DNA from: Clavibacter michiganensis
GTDB taxonomy: Bacteria; Actinomycetota; Actinomycetes; Actinomycetales; Microbacteriaceae
Assembly (NCBI RefSeq): GCF_002151125.1
Contig: NZ_MDJZ01000015.1
Coordinates: forward strand, 62,001-126,000
Reading direction: 5' to 3'
DNA length: 64,000 nucleotides
This document shows positions 32,194 through 40,492 of this stretch, piece after piece. The notes below the pieces were generated by a model. The model had not been told where the DNA came from and made no database searches. It saw nothing but the letters and a program-made list of their open reading frames with translations. Both the position numbers and the translations under genes were made by a program. The first letter of the stretch is position 1; each line of letters begins with the position of its first letter.

Positions 32194-33183
32194 ATGCTCG
32201 TAGGACGATCCGTCGCCCGGCCCCGCCTCCATCCCGACGCCCGACCCGGTCCGCTCATGCGGACGGGGTCCCGCGGTGGCCGCACGACGCCCCGTCCCGC
32301 GGCGCTCGACGGGGAGGCCCTGCGTGTGCCGTCGATCGTCCGCCCCACCGTCTCCGTCGTCATCCCCGTGCGCGACGACGCCGGCCACCTGCGCGCGTGC
32401 CTCCAGGCCCTGGCCGGGCAGACCGTCGCGCCCGACGAGATCGTCGTCGTCGACAACGCGTCGGGCGACGACAGCGCCGAGGTGGCCCGCCGGGCCGGCG
32501 CGCGCGTCGTCCACGAGCCCGTCGTGGGCATCCCCGCTGCCGCCTCCGCCGGCTACGACGCCGCGCGCCACGAGGTCATCGCGCGCCTCGACGCCGACTG
32601 CGTGCCGCCGGCCGACTGGATCGAGAGGCTCGGCGACGTGCTCGCCGCACGTCCCGACGTCGCCGCGGTCACGGGCGCGGCCCGCTTCCTCGACGGCCCC
32701 CGGGCGCTCCGGGGCGTCGCCGCGGTGGCCTACCTCGGCGCCTACTTCGCCTCGGTGACGCTGGCGCTCGGGCATCCGCCGCTGTTCGGATCCAACTTCG
32801 CGCTCCGCCGCGACGCCTGGCTCCGGGTGCGCGACGAGGTGCACCGCGACGGCACCCACCTGCACGACGACATCGACCTGTCGGTGCACCTCGGACCCGA
32901 GCACCGCATCGTGCTGGATCCGCGACTGCGCATGGGCATCAGCATGCGGCCGCTCACCCGGCCCGCGACCCTGCCGCTGCGCATGAGCCGCGGGATGGCG
33001 TCGCTGACCGTGCACTGGCCGCACGAGCTGCCGTGGCTGCGCTGGCGTCGCACCGGTCGGCGGGTGCTCGACGACCGCCGCGCGCGCCGGACGGGTGCGA
33101 CCGGGACGCCACGGCCCGTGGCGACGGGATCCCCGCTGGTCAGCTCCCCGGAGGCGGCGCGACGCCGAGGTCCTGCGCGCTGA
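32194..33183 (+). CDS. Family 2 glycosyltransferase
   Basis: 329 residues. After a basic lead of about 47 residues comes the GT-A fold: VSVVIPVRDDAGHLRACLQA, DEIVVVDNASGDDS, and the metal-binding DxD-like ARLDADCVPPADW. One hydrophobic stretch (VAAVAYLGAYFASVTLAL, about 175-192) may be membrane-associated. The acceptor is unknown. The C-terminal 40 residues are basic and low-complexity. Its 3' end overlaps the convergent DUF3515 gene by 44 nt. ATG set by the leaderless -10 box, although a later start in the lead peptide cannot be excluded. Confidence 0.85.
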   Translation: MLVGRSVARPRLHPDARPGPLMRTGSRGGRTTPRPAALDGEALRVPSIVRPTVSVVIPVRDDAGHLRACLQALAGQTVAPDEIVVVDNASGDDSAEVARRAGARVVHEPVVGIPAAASAGYDAARHEVIARLDADCVPPADWIERLGDVLAARPDVAAVTGAARFLDGPRALRGVAAVAYLGAYFASVTLALGHPPLFGSNFALRRDAWLRVRDEVHRDGTHLHDDIDLSVHLGPEHRIVLDPRLRMGISMRPLTRPATLPLRMSRGMASLTVHWPHELPWLRWRRTGRRVLDDRRARRTGATGTPRPVATGSPLVSSPEAARRRGPAR

Positions 33184-33649
33184 CGCACTTCGCGGTCTGC
33201 GGGATGACCGAGACGACGCCGCTGAGGTCGGTGAGCGCGGTGTAGCTGGCCTGCGTCGAGTCGATGATGACCTCGACCGCGGGCGTGCGGCCGTACGTCG
33301 TGTAGCGGATGTCGGGGGAGCGCGAGTCGTCCTCGACCCAGTCGACGTCGTCGTAGCTGATGCACGCGTCCGTCGTGGGCCCGGGTGTCGCGACGCCGCA
33401 GCGGAGGATGACCGTGCTCTGCGGGTCGCCCCACGCGCCCGTGCCCTGCGCGTCGGTCTCGCGGATCGGCGCGGTGCCGAGCGTCGCGGGGAGGTGCACG
33501 ACCACGTCGGCGCACAGCGGGTCCGTCGCGCCCGGCGCGGCCTCCAGCGAGACGGCGGGGGAGCAGCCGGCGAGCACGAGGGCGAGGCCGCACGCGGCGG
33601 CGGCTGCGGCGGCGGTGCGCAGGGCGCGGGCGGGGCGGCGGGGAGTCAT
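33140..33649 (-). CDS. DUF3515-family lipoprotein
   Basis: 169 residues. Basic N-terminus, hydrophobic signal (TAAAAAAACGLALVLAGC) ending in the lipobox LAGC, so a secreted lipoprotein is predicted. The rest (PLCADVVVHLPATL ... ISYDDVDWVEDDS ... TYGRTPAVEVIIDS) matches the actinobacterial DUF3515 family, which commonly lies beside thiL; its role is unknown. ATG 33649 lies 7 nt after the -10 box TAGCCT, which shares its TA with the thiL -10 on the other strand. Confidence 0.85.
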   Translation of the reverse strand: MTPRRPARALRTAAAAAAACGLALVLAGCSPAVSLEAAPGATDPLCADVVVHLPATLGTAPIRETDAQGTGAWGDPQSTVILRCGVATPGPTTDACISYDDVDWVEDDSRSPDIRYTTYGRTPAVEVIIDSTQASYTALTDLSGVVSVIPQTAKCVSAQDLGVAPPPGS

Positions 33650-33656
33650 CGAGAGC

Positions 33657-33666
33657 AGGCTACCGT
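33657..33666. promoter_or_regulatory. Overlapping divergent -10 boxes of DUF3515 and thiL
   Basis: The 10-mer AGGCTACCGT contains TACCGT (33661-33666, plus strand, 7 nt before the thiL GTG) and, read on the other strand, TAGCCT (33662-33657, 7 nt before the DUF3515 ATG). Both genes would be leaderless and share one TA base-pair step. Confidence 0.6.
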
Positions 33667-33673
33667 GGCAGTC

Positions 33674-34804
33674 GTGACGACTCCTGGGACCCCCTCCGCC
33701 GCGGATCGGCCCGACGGGGGCGCGGATCCCGACCGACCCGGCGCCCGCGACGCGGCCACCCTCGGGAGCGCGGGGGAGCTCGCGACCCTGGCGCGGATCC
33801 TCCCGCACCTGCCCGCCGGCGACGCCGCCGAGGTCGGCCCGGGCGACGACTGCGCGGTCGTGCGGGCACCCGACGGCCGGTTCGTCATCACGACCGACAT
33901 GATGATCGAGGGCCCCGACTTCCGCCGCGCCTGGTCGTCCTTCCACGACCTCGGGCGCCGCGCCGCGACCTCGAACCTGGCCGACGCGGCGGCCATGGGC
34001 GCACGGCCGACCGCGCTCCTCGTCGCCATCGCCGCTCCCGCGGACACGCGCGTCGCCGACCTCGAGTCCCTCGCGGACGGCCTGCGGGAGGGCTGCCTCC
34101 TCCAGGCGCCGGGCTGCGGCGTCGTGGGCGGCGACCTCTCCGTCTCGGACGCCGTGGTGATATCCGTCACGGCCACGGGCGACCTCGAGGGACGCGACCC
34201 CGTGCTGCGCTCGGGAGCCCGGCCCGGCGACGTGATCGCCGTGGCCGGCGCGCTCGGCATGGCCGCGGCGGGCGTCCGCCTCCTGTTCGACCACGCCAGG
34301 AGCGCCGACGCGGACGGCGCGCTCGTGCCCGACCCGGCGCTCGCCCGGACGCTGCGGGCCGCCCACCCGGACGCGGTGGAGGCGCAGCTGGCGCCCGCCG
34401 CGCCGCTGACCGCGGGCGTCGACGCGGCCCGCGCCGGGGCGACCGCGATGCTCGACGTCTCCGACGGCCTCCTCCTCGACCTCGGCCGGATGGCCCGGGC
34501 GAGCGGAGTGGGCATCGACCTCGGATCCGCCGCCCTCGCCGACGACGCGCGCCGGGTGGCCGCCGCGCATCCGGCGCTGCCTCCCGTCGCGCTCGACCTC
34601 GTGCTCACCGGGGGCGAGGACCACGCGCTCGTCGCGGCGTTCCCGGCGGGCGCGACGCTGCCGGCGCCCTTCCGGGCGATCGGCACGGTCGTCAGCGCCG
34701 GCGCGGACGGGCCCGCCGTGACCGTCGACGGCGCGCCGTACTCCGGCCCGCGGACCCCGCTCGGCGGCTGGGACCCGTACGCGGACTGGGACGGGGCGCG
34801 CTAG
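33674..34804 (+). CDS. thiL: Thiamine-monophosphate kinase
   Basis: 376 residues; phosphorylates thiamine phosphate to the coenzyme thiamine diphosphate, which Kgd and others need. Seen: EVGPGDDCAVVRAPDGRFVI and TTDMMIEGPDFRRAW (metal and ATP site), GARPTALLVAIAAP, GVVGGDLSVSDAVVI, and LDVSDGLLLDLGRMARAS. The first 35 residues are a low-complexity lead (Asp/Pro/Gly). GTG set by the leaderless -10 box. The TAG overlaps the TAG of the convergent rsmD. Confidence 0.94.
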   Translation: MTTPGTPSAADRPDGGADPDRPGARDAATLGSAGELATLARILPHLPAGDAAEVGPGDDCAVVRAPDGRFVITTDMMIEGPDFRRAWSSFHDLGRRAATSNLADAAAMGARPTALLVAIAAPADTRVADLESLADGLREGCLLQAPGCGVVGGDLSVSDAVVISVTATGDLEGRDPVLRSGARPGDVIAVAGALGMAAAGVRLLFDHARSADADGALVPDPALARTLRAAHPDAVEAQLAPAAPLTAGVDAARAGATAMLDVSDGLLLDLGRMARASGVGIDLGSAALADDARRVAAAHPALPPVALDLVLTGGEDHALVAAFPAGATLPAPFRAIGTVVSAGADGPAVTVDGAPYSGPRTPLGGWDPYADWDGAR

Positions 34805-35397
34805 GACGCGTCGTCGTCCGCGGCGTCGGGCGACTCCGCGACCGCCCACCACACGACCGTGTCGCCGTACGCCTTCCGCCGGTCGAGCGCGATGCCCGCC
34901 GGCCACGCCGGCTCGGCGGAGCGGGCGCTGCGCTCGACCATGACCACGGCGCCGTCGACCAGCCGCGGCACGAGCGCCGTCAGCTCCTCCGCCAGCTCGG
35001 CGTCGCCGACCTCGTACGGCGGATCCAGGAAGGCGACGTCGTAGGAGCCGCGGTCGCCGGCGAGGAACGCGTGCACGCTCTGGGCGGCCACGCGGATCGC
35101 GGGCACGGACCCCGCGGGCGCGGCCCGCTCGATCAGCGCGGCGTTATACCGGCAGACCACGGCGGCGGGCACGGCGCGCTCGACGAGGACGACCTCGCGC
35201 GCGCCGCGGCTGGCGGCCTCGAGGCCCAGGGCGCCGGATCCGGCGTACAGGTCGAGGACGCGGGCGCCGTCGAGCGCGTCCCGGGCCTCGAGCCCGGAGA
35301 ACAGGGCCTCGCGCACGCGGTCGCTCGTGGGCCGCGTACCCGTGCGCGGCACGCGGAGGACGAGGGAGCCGGCGTACCCGGCGACGATGCGGGTCAC
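34801..35397 (-). CDS. rsmD: 16S rRNA (guanine-966 N2) methyltransferase
   Basis: 198 residues; methylates G966 of 16S rRNA using S-adenosylmethionine. Seen: RIVAGYAGSLVLRVPRTGTRPTSD at the N-terminus (family signature R-I-x-x-G), the SAM motif LDLYAGSGALGLEAASRG and the catalytic DPPY in FLDPPYEVGD. GTG 35397 forms GTGA with the stop of a short upstream ORF, so translation may be coupled. The usual partner coaD is 7 kb away, beyond recG. Confidence 0.93.
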   Translation of the reverse strand: MTRIVAGYAGSLVLRVPRTGTRPTSDRVREALFSGLEARDALDGARVLDLYAGSGALGLEAASRGAREVVLVERAVPAAVVCRYNAALIERAAPAGSVPAIRVAAQSVHAFLAGDRGSYDVAFLDPPYEVGDAELAEELTALVPRLVDGAVVMVERSARSAEPAWPAGIALDRRKAYGDTVVWWAVAESPDAADDDAS

Positions 35398-35447
35398 GGG
35401 CGGACCCCGGCGGGTCGCGGGACGGCGGCGATCGGAGCGGGGTGCAC
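35394..35447 (-). CDS. Putative leaderless upstream ORF coupled to rsmD
   Basis: 17 codons from a GTG 8 nt after the -10 box TAGCGT, ending in a TGA that overlaps the rsmD GTG (GTGA). Peptide VHPAPIAAVPRPAGVRP, five prolines. No ribosome site is visible before rsmD, so coupling from this ORF is a reasonable way to start it. Inference from spacing and overlap only. Confidence 0.4.
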   Translation of the reverse strand: MHPAPIAAVPRPAGVRP

Positions 35448-35455
35448 GGGCGACC

Positions 35456-35461
35456 ACGCTA
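35456..35461 (-). promoter_or_regulatory. rsmD -10 box, TAGCGT
   Basis: TAGCGT on the minus strand, about 59 nt before rsmD and 8 nt before the short upstream ORF. Confidence 0.5.
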
Positions 35462-35511
35462 CCCGGCCGGCCGCCCCCGGAGGTGGGCCGGACGCTCTCG
35501 GATCCCTGACG

Positions 35512-35517
35512 TATGCT
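35512..35517 (+). promoter_or_regulatory. -10 box TATGCT for the MoxR operon
   Basis: TATGCT with a leader of about 25 nt carrying GGAGGA 5 nt before the GTG: a conventional, non-leaderless start. Confidence 0.5.
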
Positions 35518-35548
35518 GCCAAGACGCCCACGACGCTGGAGGACCTCC

Positions 35549-36625
35549 GTGACGAGTCCCGAGTCCGAGTCCGTTCCCCTGCACTCCGCATCGGGCGCGC
35601 ACCCCGCCCGCATCCGCGCCGCCGCGCGCCAGGCGGACCACGCGAGCGCCATGCCGCTGCCGGAGGTGCGCCGGCTCGCCGACCTGATCCTCGGCAACAT
35701 CGACTCCGTCATGTCCGGCAAGCAGGACGCGACGCGCATGGCGCTCACCGTGTTCCTCTCCGGCGGCCACCTCCTCATCGAGGACGTGCCGGGCGTCGGC
35801 AAGACCATGCTCGCCAAGGCGCTCGCCCGCAGCGTCGACTGCACGGTGAACCGGATCCAGTTCACGCCCGACCTCCTGCCCTCGGACGTCACGGGCGTCT
35901 CCGTCTACAGCCAGGCCGACCACCGCTTCGAGTTCCAGCCGGGCGCGGTGTTCGCGAACATCGTCATCGGCGACGAGATCAACCGCGCGAGCCCCAAGAC
36001 CCAGTCGGCGCTCCTGGAGTGCATGGAGGAGGGGCAGGTGACGGTCGACGGCGTCACGCATCCGCTGCAGCAGCCCTTCACCGTCGTCGCCACGCAGAAC
36101 CCGGTCGAGATGGAGGGCACCTACGCGCTCCCCGAGGCGCAGCGCGACCGCTTCATGGCGCGGATCTCGATGGGCTACCCCGACGCGTCCGCGGAGCTCG
36201 CCATGCTGCGCTCCCGCGACACCGTCAGCCCGCTCGACGAGCTGCGGCCCGTGGTGGACGCCGAGGACCTCGACGCGATGATGCACGCGGCCCGCGGCGT
36301 CTACGTGTCCGACCCCGTGTCCCGCTACACGGTCGCCATCGTGCAGGCGACGCGCGGCCACGAGGACATCCGCCTCGGCGCGAGCCCCCGCGCCACGCTC
36401 CAGCTCATCCGCGCCGCGAAGACCCGCGCGGCGCTCGACGGCCGCGACTTCGTGCTGCCCGACGACGTCGACGCCCTCGCCGCGCCCGTGCTCGCGCACC
36501 GGCTCGTCGCGACCGGGCGCGCGCTCGGGCAGCGCGGTCGAGGCCAGGCCGCGGTGGTCGAGATCCTCGAGCGCATCGTCGCGTCGACGGCCGTGCCGCT
36601 CAGCGCCGCGGGTCGGACGCGCTGA
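35549..36625 (+). CDS. MoxR-family AAA+ ATPase
   Basis: 358 residues; cytosolic AAA+ chaperone-type ATPase. Seen: Walker A EDVPGVGKTMLAKAL, Walker B IVIGDEINRASPKTQSALLE, VTVDGVTHPL, the sensor TQNPVEMEGTYALPEAQRDRFM. First gene of MoxR - DUF58 - transglutaminase, a conserved actinobacterial trio where MoxR is thought to act on the partners or their substrates; the pathway is unknown. GTG 35549 was preferred to the upstream ATG 35513 because GGAGGA lies 5 nt before it and the ATG overlaps the promoter. Confidence 0.92.
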   Translation: MTSPESESVPLHSASGAHPARIRAAARQADHASAMPLPEVRRLADLILGNIDSVMSGKQDATRMALTVFLSGGHLLIEDVPGVGKTMLAKALARSVDCTVNRIQFTPDLLPSDVTGVSVYSQADHRFEFQPGAVFANIVIGDEINRASPKTQSALLECMEEGQVTVDGVTHPLQQPFTVVATQNPVEMEGTYALPEAQRDRFMARISMGYPDASAELAMLRSRDTVSPLDELRPVVDAEDLDAMMHAARGVYVSDPVSRYTVAIVQATRGHEDIRLGASPRATLQLIRAAKTRAALDGRDFVLPDDVDALAAPVLAHRLVATGRALGQRGRGQAAVVEILERIVASTAVPLSAAGRTR

Positions 36626-36629
36626 CCCC

Positions 36630-37958
36630 GTGCCGCGCCTCGCGCGCCTGATGCGCCGGATCGGCATCGAGGCGGTCCCGCATCCGACCCTCCGCGGCAT
36701 CGCCCTGCTCGCCGCCGGGGTCGCCGCGTTCGCGGGCGCCTTCATCGCGGGCCGGCGCGAGTTCGTCTTCATCGGCGTCGCGCTCATCGCCCTGCCGCTC
36801 CTCGCCGCCGCCTGGCTCGTGATCGCCCGGGTGCGGCTGCACGTGGAGCGCGCCTTCACGTCCGAGGTCGTCGAGTCCGGCACGGCGACCACCGTCACCG
36901 TGTCCGTCGCGAACACCGGGACGATGCCCACGCCGCGCTCGTGGGTGCTCGACCTCGTCCCCGGATCCGACGGGGCGACGCCGCCCGCCGAGCTGCCGTC
37001 GCTGCGGGGCGTGCCGCGCGGATCCCGCCGCTCGGCCCCGCGCGCCGTCCTCCGCTACGACCTCACGCCCGAGCGACGCGGGATCCACGAGGTGGGCCCG
37101 CTCGCCGTCGAGGAGCACGACCCCTTCCGCCTGATGGGGCTGCGGCACGTCGCCGGCGGCACCTCCCGGCTCGTCGTGACCCCGCGCCTCGCCGACCTCG
37201 AGGCCGAGCCCGGCGGGCAGGTGTCCTCCGAGGGCGAGTCCGAGCGCGTGCAGCGGCGCGCCGACGGCGGCGAGGACGACCTCGGCACGCGCGAGTACCG
37301 CGCGGGGGATCCGCTCCGCCGCGTGCACTGGCGCGCCACCGCGAGGCACGGCGAGCTCATGGTGCGGCAGGAGGAGCAGCGGTCGAGCCCGCGCTCGCTC
37401 GTGCTGCTGGACACGCGCGCGGCCGGCTTCCCCCTGCACGCCGACGACGACGGCGACGGCGACCGGGCCTTCGAGCGCGCCGTCGCGTTCGCGGCGTCGG
37501 TGGGCGTGCACCTGCAGCGCGGCGGGTACGCGGTGCACCTCGTGGAGACGGCCGCCGGATCCGACCGGCAGGCCGCCGTCTCGGCACGGCCCGGGGACGC
37601 GGCCGCCGAGGGCGACCTGCTCCTCCACCTCGCGGAGGTGCGACCGGCCGCCGTCGACCCCGAGCGCGACGGCGTGCAGGAGGCCCTGGCCGAGCTGCGT
37701 CGCAGCCGCCGCGCCGTCCCGATCCACGCCGTGCTCGGCCACCTCGACGAGCACGAGGCGCACCGGCTCGCCGGGTTCGGCTCCGCCTGCCGCCCCGCCG
37801 TGGCGTTCCTCGCCCACGCGGGCCGCGTCGACGGACGCGACGACCGCGAGGCCCTGCGGATCCTCCGCGAGGCCGGCTGGCGCACCGTCGTCCTCGACGA
37901 GGACACCCGCCCCGCCGACGCGTGGGGCGCGGCCCGCACCGAGGAGATGGCACGATGA
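36630..37958 (+). CDS. DUF58-domain protein
   Basis: 442 residues. Two N-terminal transmembrane segments (IALLAAGVAAFAGAFIAG and VFIGVALIALPLLAAAWLV, residues about 20-65), then an extramembrane beta domain and the DUF58 core GTREYRAGDPLRRVHWRATARHGELMVRQEE (about 215-245), followed by a von Willebrand-A-like part. Typical partner of MoxR. GTG start 4 nt after the moxR stop; its own stop overlaps the ATG of the transglutaminase gene (ATGA). Confidence 0.9.
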   Translation: MPRLARLMRRIGIEAVPHPTLRGIALLAAGVAAFAGAFIAGRREFVFIGVALIALPLLAAAWLVIARVRLHVERAFTSEVVESGTATTVTVSVANTGTMPTPRSWVLDLVPGSDGATPPAELPSLRGVPRGSRRSAPRAVLRYDLTPERRGIHEVGPLAVEEHDPFRLMGLRHVAGGTSRLVVTPRLADLEAEPGGQVSSEGESERVQRRADGGEDDLGTREYRAGDPLRRVHWRATARHGELMVRQEEQRSSPRSLVLLDTRAAGFPLHADDDGDGDRAFERAVAFAASVGVHLQRGGYAVHLVETAAGSDRQAAVSARPGDAAAEGDLLLHLAEVRPAAVDPERDGVQEALAELRRSRRAVPIHAVLGHLDEHEAHRLAGFGSACRPAVAFLAHAGRVDGRDDREALRILREAGWRTVVLDEDTRPADAWGAARTEEMAR

Positions 37959-40492
37959 CCGACCTCGACGCCGTCGGCCTCGGCGGCCGCGAGCACTGGA
38001 CCGTGGAGCCGCGCCCGCTGCCGGGGGAGCGCGCGGGCGGACCCGGGGACCGGTCCGGCGGCCGCGGATCCGGGCCCGGCCGTCGTGGCGGGGGACGGGG
38101 CGCGGGCCGCGCCGCCGCCCGCTGGCCGCTCACCGCCGCCCTGGGCGTCGCCCTCCTCGCGGGCGCCGCCAGCCTCCACCTCCTCGTCGAGCCCGGCGCG
38201 TGGTTCGTGCTCTGCGTCGTGGTGGTCGCCGCCGTGCTCGGATCCGCCGCCCTGCTCCGCTCCGTCGGCGTGCCGCGCCTGCTCGCCTCGCTCGGCGGCC
38301 TCGTCGTCCTCGTGCTCGTCGTGACCCTCGTGTTCGCCGGGCGCACCGCGGTGCTCGGCGTGATCCCCACTCCGGAGACCGTGCGCACGCTCCTCGCCGT
38401 CGGCGACCAGGCCGGCCAGGAGATCTACCGGCGCTCGGCTCCCGTGCCGCCGCTCGCCTCCATCGTCTTCGTCGTCGTGGCCTCGCTCGGCGCGCTCGCG
38501 GTGGTGCTCGACGTGCTCGCGCACGCGCTCCGTCTGCCGGCCGTGACCGGGCTGCCGCTCCTCGTACTCGTCTCCGTCCCCGGCGCCGTGCTCGCGGGCG
38601 AGTTCTCCGTGGCGTCCTTCGCCGTGACGGCGCTCGCCTGGTTCGCGGTGCTCGCCGCGGATGCGCGCGAGACGGACGGGGACGGCGGCTGGCGCGGATC
38701 CGGCCTCCTCGGCGGCGCGCGTCCATCGCCCCCGCCGTCGCCCTTCCGGTCGGCGCCCGGCCGCCGCGCGGGATCCGCCCGGACGACGCTCGCCTCCGCG
38801 GGCGCGCTCGCGGGCGGCGCGGTGGTGCTCTCCCTCGTCGCCCCGGCGATCGTCCCGGGCCTCACGTCCGCGACCTTCCCCACGGCGTCCGGCTCCGGCC
38901 AGGGCGGCTCGCGCGTCGTCAACCCGATCCTCGACCTCGGCGACGACCTCCGCCGCCCCGTCGACGTCGAGGCCCTCCGCTACTCGACCGCGTCGCTGAC
39001 GCCCCTCTACTTCAAGGTCACGACGCTCTCGCGCTTCGAGGGCGACGAGTGGGCGCCGTCGCCCCTGCGGCCGCCGGACGGGAACACCGTCGACGCGATC
39101 GGGCCGGACCTCGGCTCCGGACCCGGCGTCCCGGCCGAGGAGGTCGAGACGCGCGTGCAGGTCGAGGGCTCCTCGAGCGCCTGGCTCCCCGCGCCGTACG
39201 CGCCCCGCAGCGTCACCGGGCTCGAGGGCTCCTGGCGCTGGTCCGAGCAGGGCCTCGCGATCCGCTCGTCTGACTCCGACAGCCGCGACCAGAGCTACAC
39301 CGTGACCAGCGAGCTGCCGCGCCCCGAGCGCGAGCAGCTGAAGGCCGTGGCGCCCGCGACCGACGACGACCTCGAACCGTACCTGCAGGTCCCCGCCGGC
39401 ACCCCGGCCGTCATCGCCTCGACCACGGCGGACGTCCTCGCCGGGATCGACGCGCCGTACGACCAGGCGCTCGCGCTCCAGGAGTTCTTCACCGGCGGGC
39501 AGTTCCGCTACTCGGAGGAGGCGCCCGTCGAGCAGGGCTACGACGGCAGCGGCGTCGACGTCGTGGGGGAGTTCCTCCGCGTCCGCTCGGGCTACTGCGT
39601 GCACTTCGCCTCGGCGATGGCGATCATGGCGCGCGAGGCCGGCATCCCGTCGCGCGTGGCCGTCGGCTACCTGCCGGGCGACCAGGTCGGGCGCGACGGC
39701 GACCTCATCACCTACCGCGTCGGATCCCACGACCTGCACTCGTGGCCGGAGCTGTACTTCTCCGGCATCGGCTGGATCGCGTTCGAGCCCACCCCGGGTC
39801 GCGGCCAGGCGGCGCCCTACGCCCAGCCGTCGGCCGCGCCGACCGCGGCGCCCACGCCGTCCGCGTCGCCGAGCGCGCCCACGGAGGCCGCCCCGTCCGC
39901 GACGCCTGCGCCCACCACGTCGGCCGCGCCCGGCGCGAGCGGCGCCGCGGGCGTCCGGATCCCGTGGGCCGCGCTCGGCACGGTCGCCCTCGTGCTCCTC
40001 GTGCTCGCCCTCCTCGCGACCCCGGCCCTGCTGCGCCGCGCCCGGCGCGCCGGCCGGCTCCGCGCGCTCGAGGCGGGTGACGCCCCGGCGGGCACGGCCT
40101 GGCGCGAGGCCGAGGACCAGGCGGTCGACCTCGGGATCCGCGTGCCGGACACCGACTCGCCGCGGGAGCTCGGCCGTCGCCTCGCAGGCGACGACCCGTC
40201 GCTGGCGGACCCCGTGGCGCTCCTCGTCACCGCGCGCGAGCGGGAGCGGTTCGCCCGGGCCGACGTCCCCGTCGACGCCGCGACGGGCGCCGCGCAGGCG
40301 GCCGCGCTCGGCGCGCTGGCCGACGCGTTGCGTGCCCGCGCGAGCCGCGTCGATCGGATCCTCGCCCTGGCCGCCCCGCGCTCGCTCGTGCGCCGCCGAC
40401 CGCGGTCCGACGACGGGGCCGGCGACGGGACGGCGGCCCCGCCGCCCGCCGGGCCGTCGGCGTCGGACGCCCCTCGTACACTCGGAGGATGA
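37955..40492 (+). CDS. Transmembrane transglutaminase-like protein
   Basis: 845 residues. N-terminal Gly/Arg-rich cytoplasmic lead, about six transmembrane segments (residues about 50-230), an external domain holding the transglutaminase core with the Cys in VRSGYCVHFASAMAIMAREA and the His in VGSHDLHSWPELYFSGIGW, an Ala/Pro/Ser/Thr-rich linker (about 626-668), a further transmembrane helix (ALGTVALVLLVLALLATPALL) and a cytoplasmic tail. The third triad Asp is probably replaced by a downstream acidic residue (FEPTPG). Third gene of the MoxR-DUF58 trio. Its 3' end contains the recG -10 box and its stop overlaps the recG ATG. Confidence 0.9.
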   Translation: MTDLDAVGLGGREHWTVEPRPLPGERAGGPGDRSGGRGSGPGRRGGGRGAGRAAARWPLTAALGVALLAGAASLHLLVEPGAWFVLCVVVVAAVLGSAALLRSVGVPRLLASLGGLVVLVLVVTLVFAGRTAVLGVIPTPETVRTLLAVGDQAGQEIYRRSAPVPPLASIVFVVVASLGALAVVLDVLAHALRLPAVTGLPLLVLVSVPGAVLAGEFSVASFAVTALAWFAVLAADARETDGDGGWRGSGLLGGARPSPPPSPFRSAPGRRAGSARTTLASAGALAGGAVVLSLVAPAIVPGLTSATFPTASGSGQGGSRVVNPILDLGDDLRRPVDVEALRYSTASLTPLYFKVTTLSRFEGDEWAPSPLRPPDGNTVDAIGPDLGSGPGVPAEEVETRVQVEGSSSAWLPAPYAPRSVTGLEGSWRWSEQGLAIRSSDSDSRDQSYTVTSELPRPEREQLKAVAPATDDDLEPYLQVPAGTPAVIASTTADVLAGIDAPYDQALALQEFFTGGQFRYSEEAPVEQGYDGSGVDVVGEFLRVRSGYCVHFASAMAIMAREAGIPSRVAVGYLPGDQVGRDGDLITYRVGSHDLHSWPELYFSGIGWIAFEPTPGRGQAAPYAQPSAAPTAAPTPSASPSAPTEAAPSATPAPTTSAAPGASGAAGVRIPWAALGTVALVLLVLALLATPALLRRARRAGRLRALEAGDAPAGTAWREAEDQAVDLGIRVPDTDSPRELGRRLAGDDPSLADPVALLVTARERERFARADVPVDAATGAAQAAALGALADALRARASRVDRILALAAPRSLVRRRPRSDDGAGDGTAAPPPAGPSASDAPRTLGG
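40477..40482 (+). promoter_or_regulatory. recG -10 box, TACACT, inside the upstream gene
   Basis: TACACT ends 6 nt before the recG ATG, within the last codons of the transglutaminase gene; allows leaderless recG mRNA separate from the trio. Confidence 0.55.
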
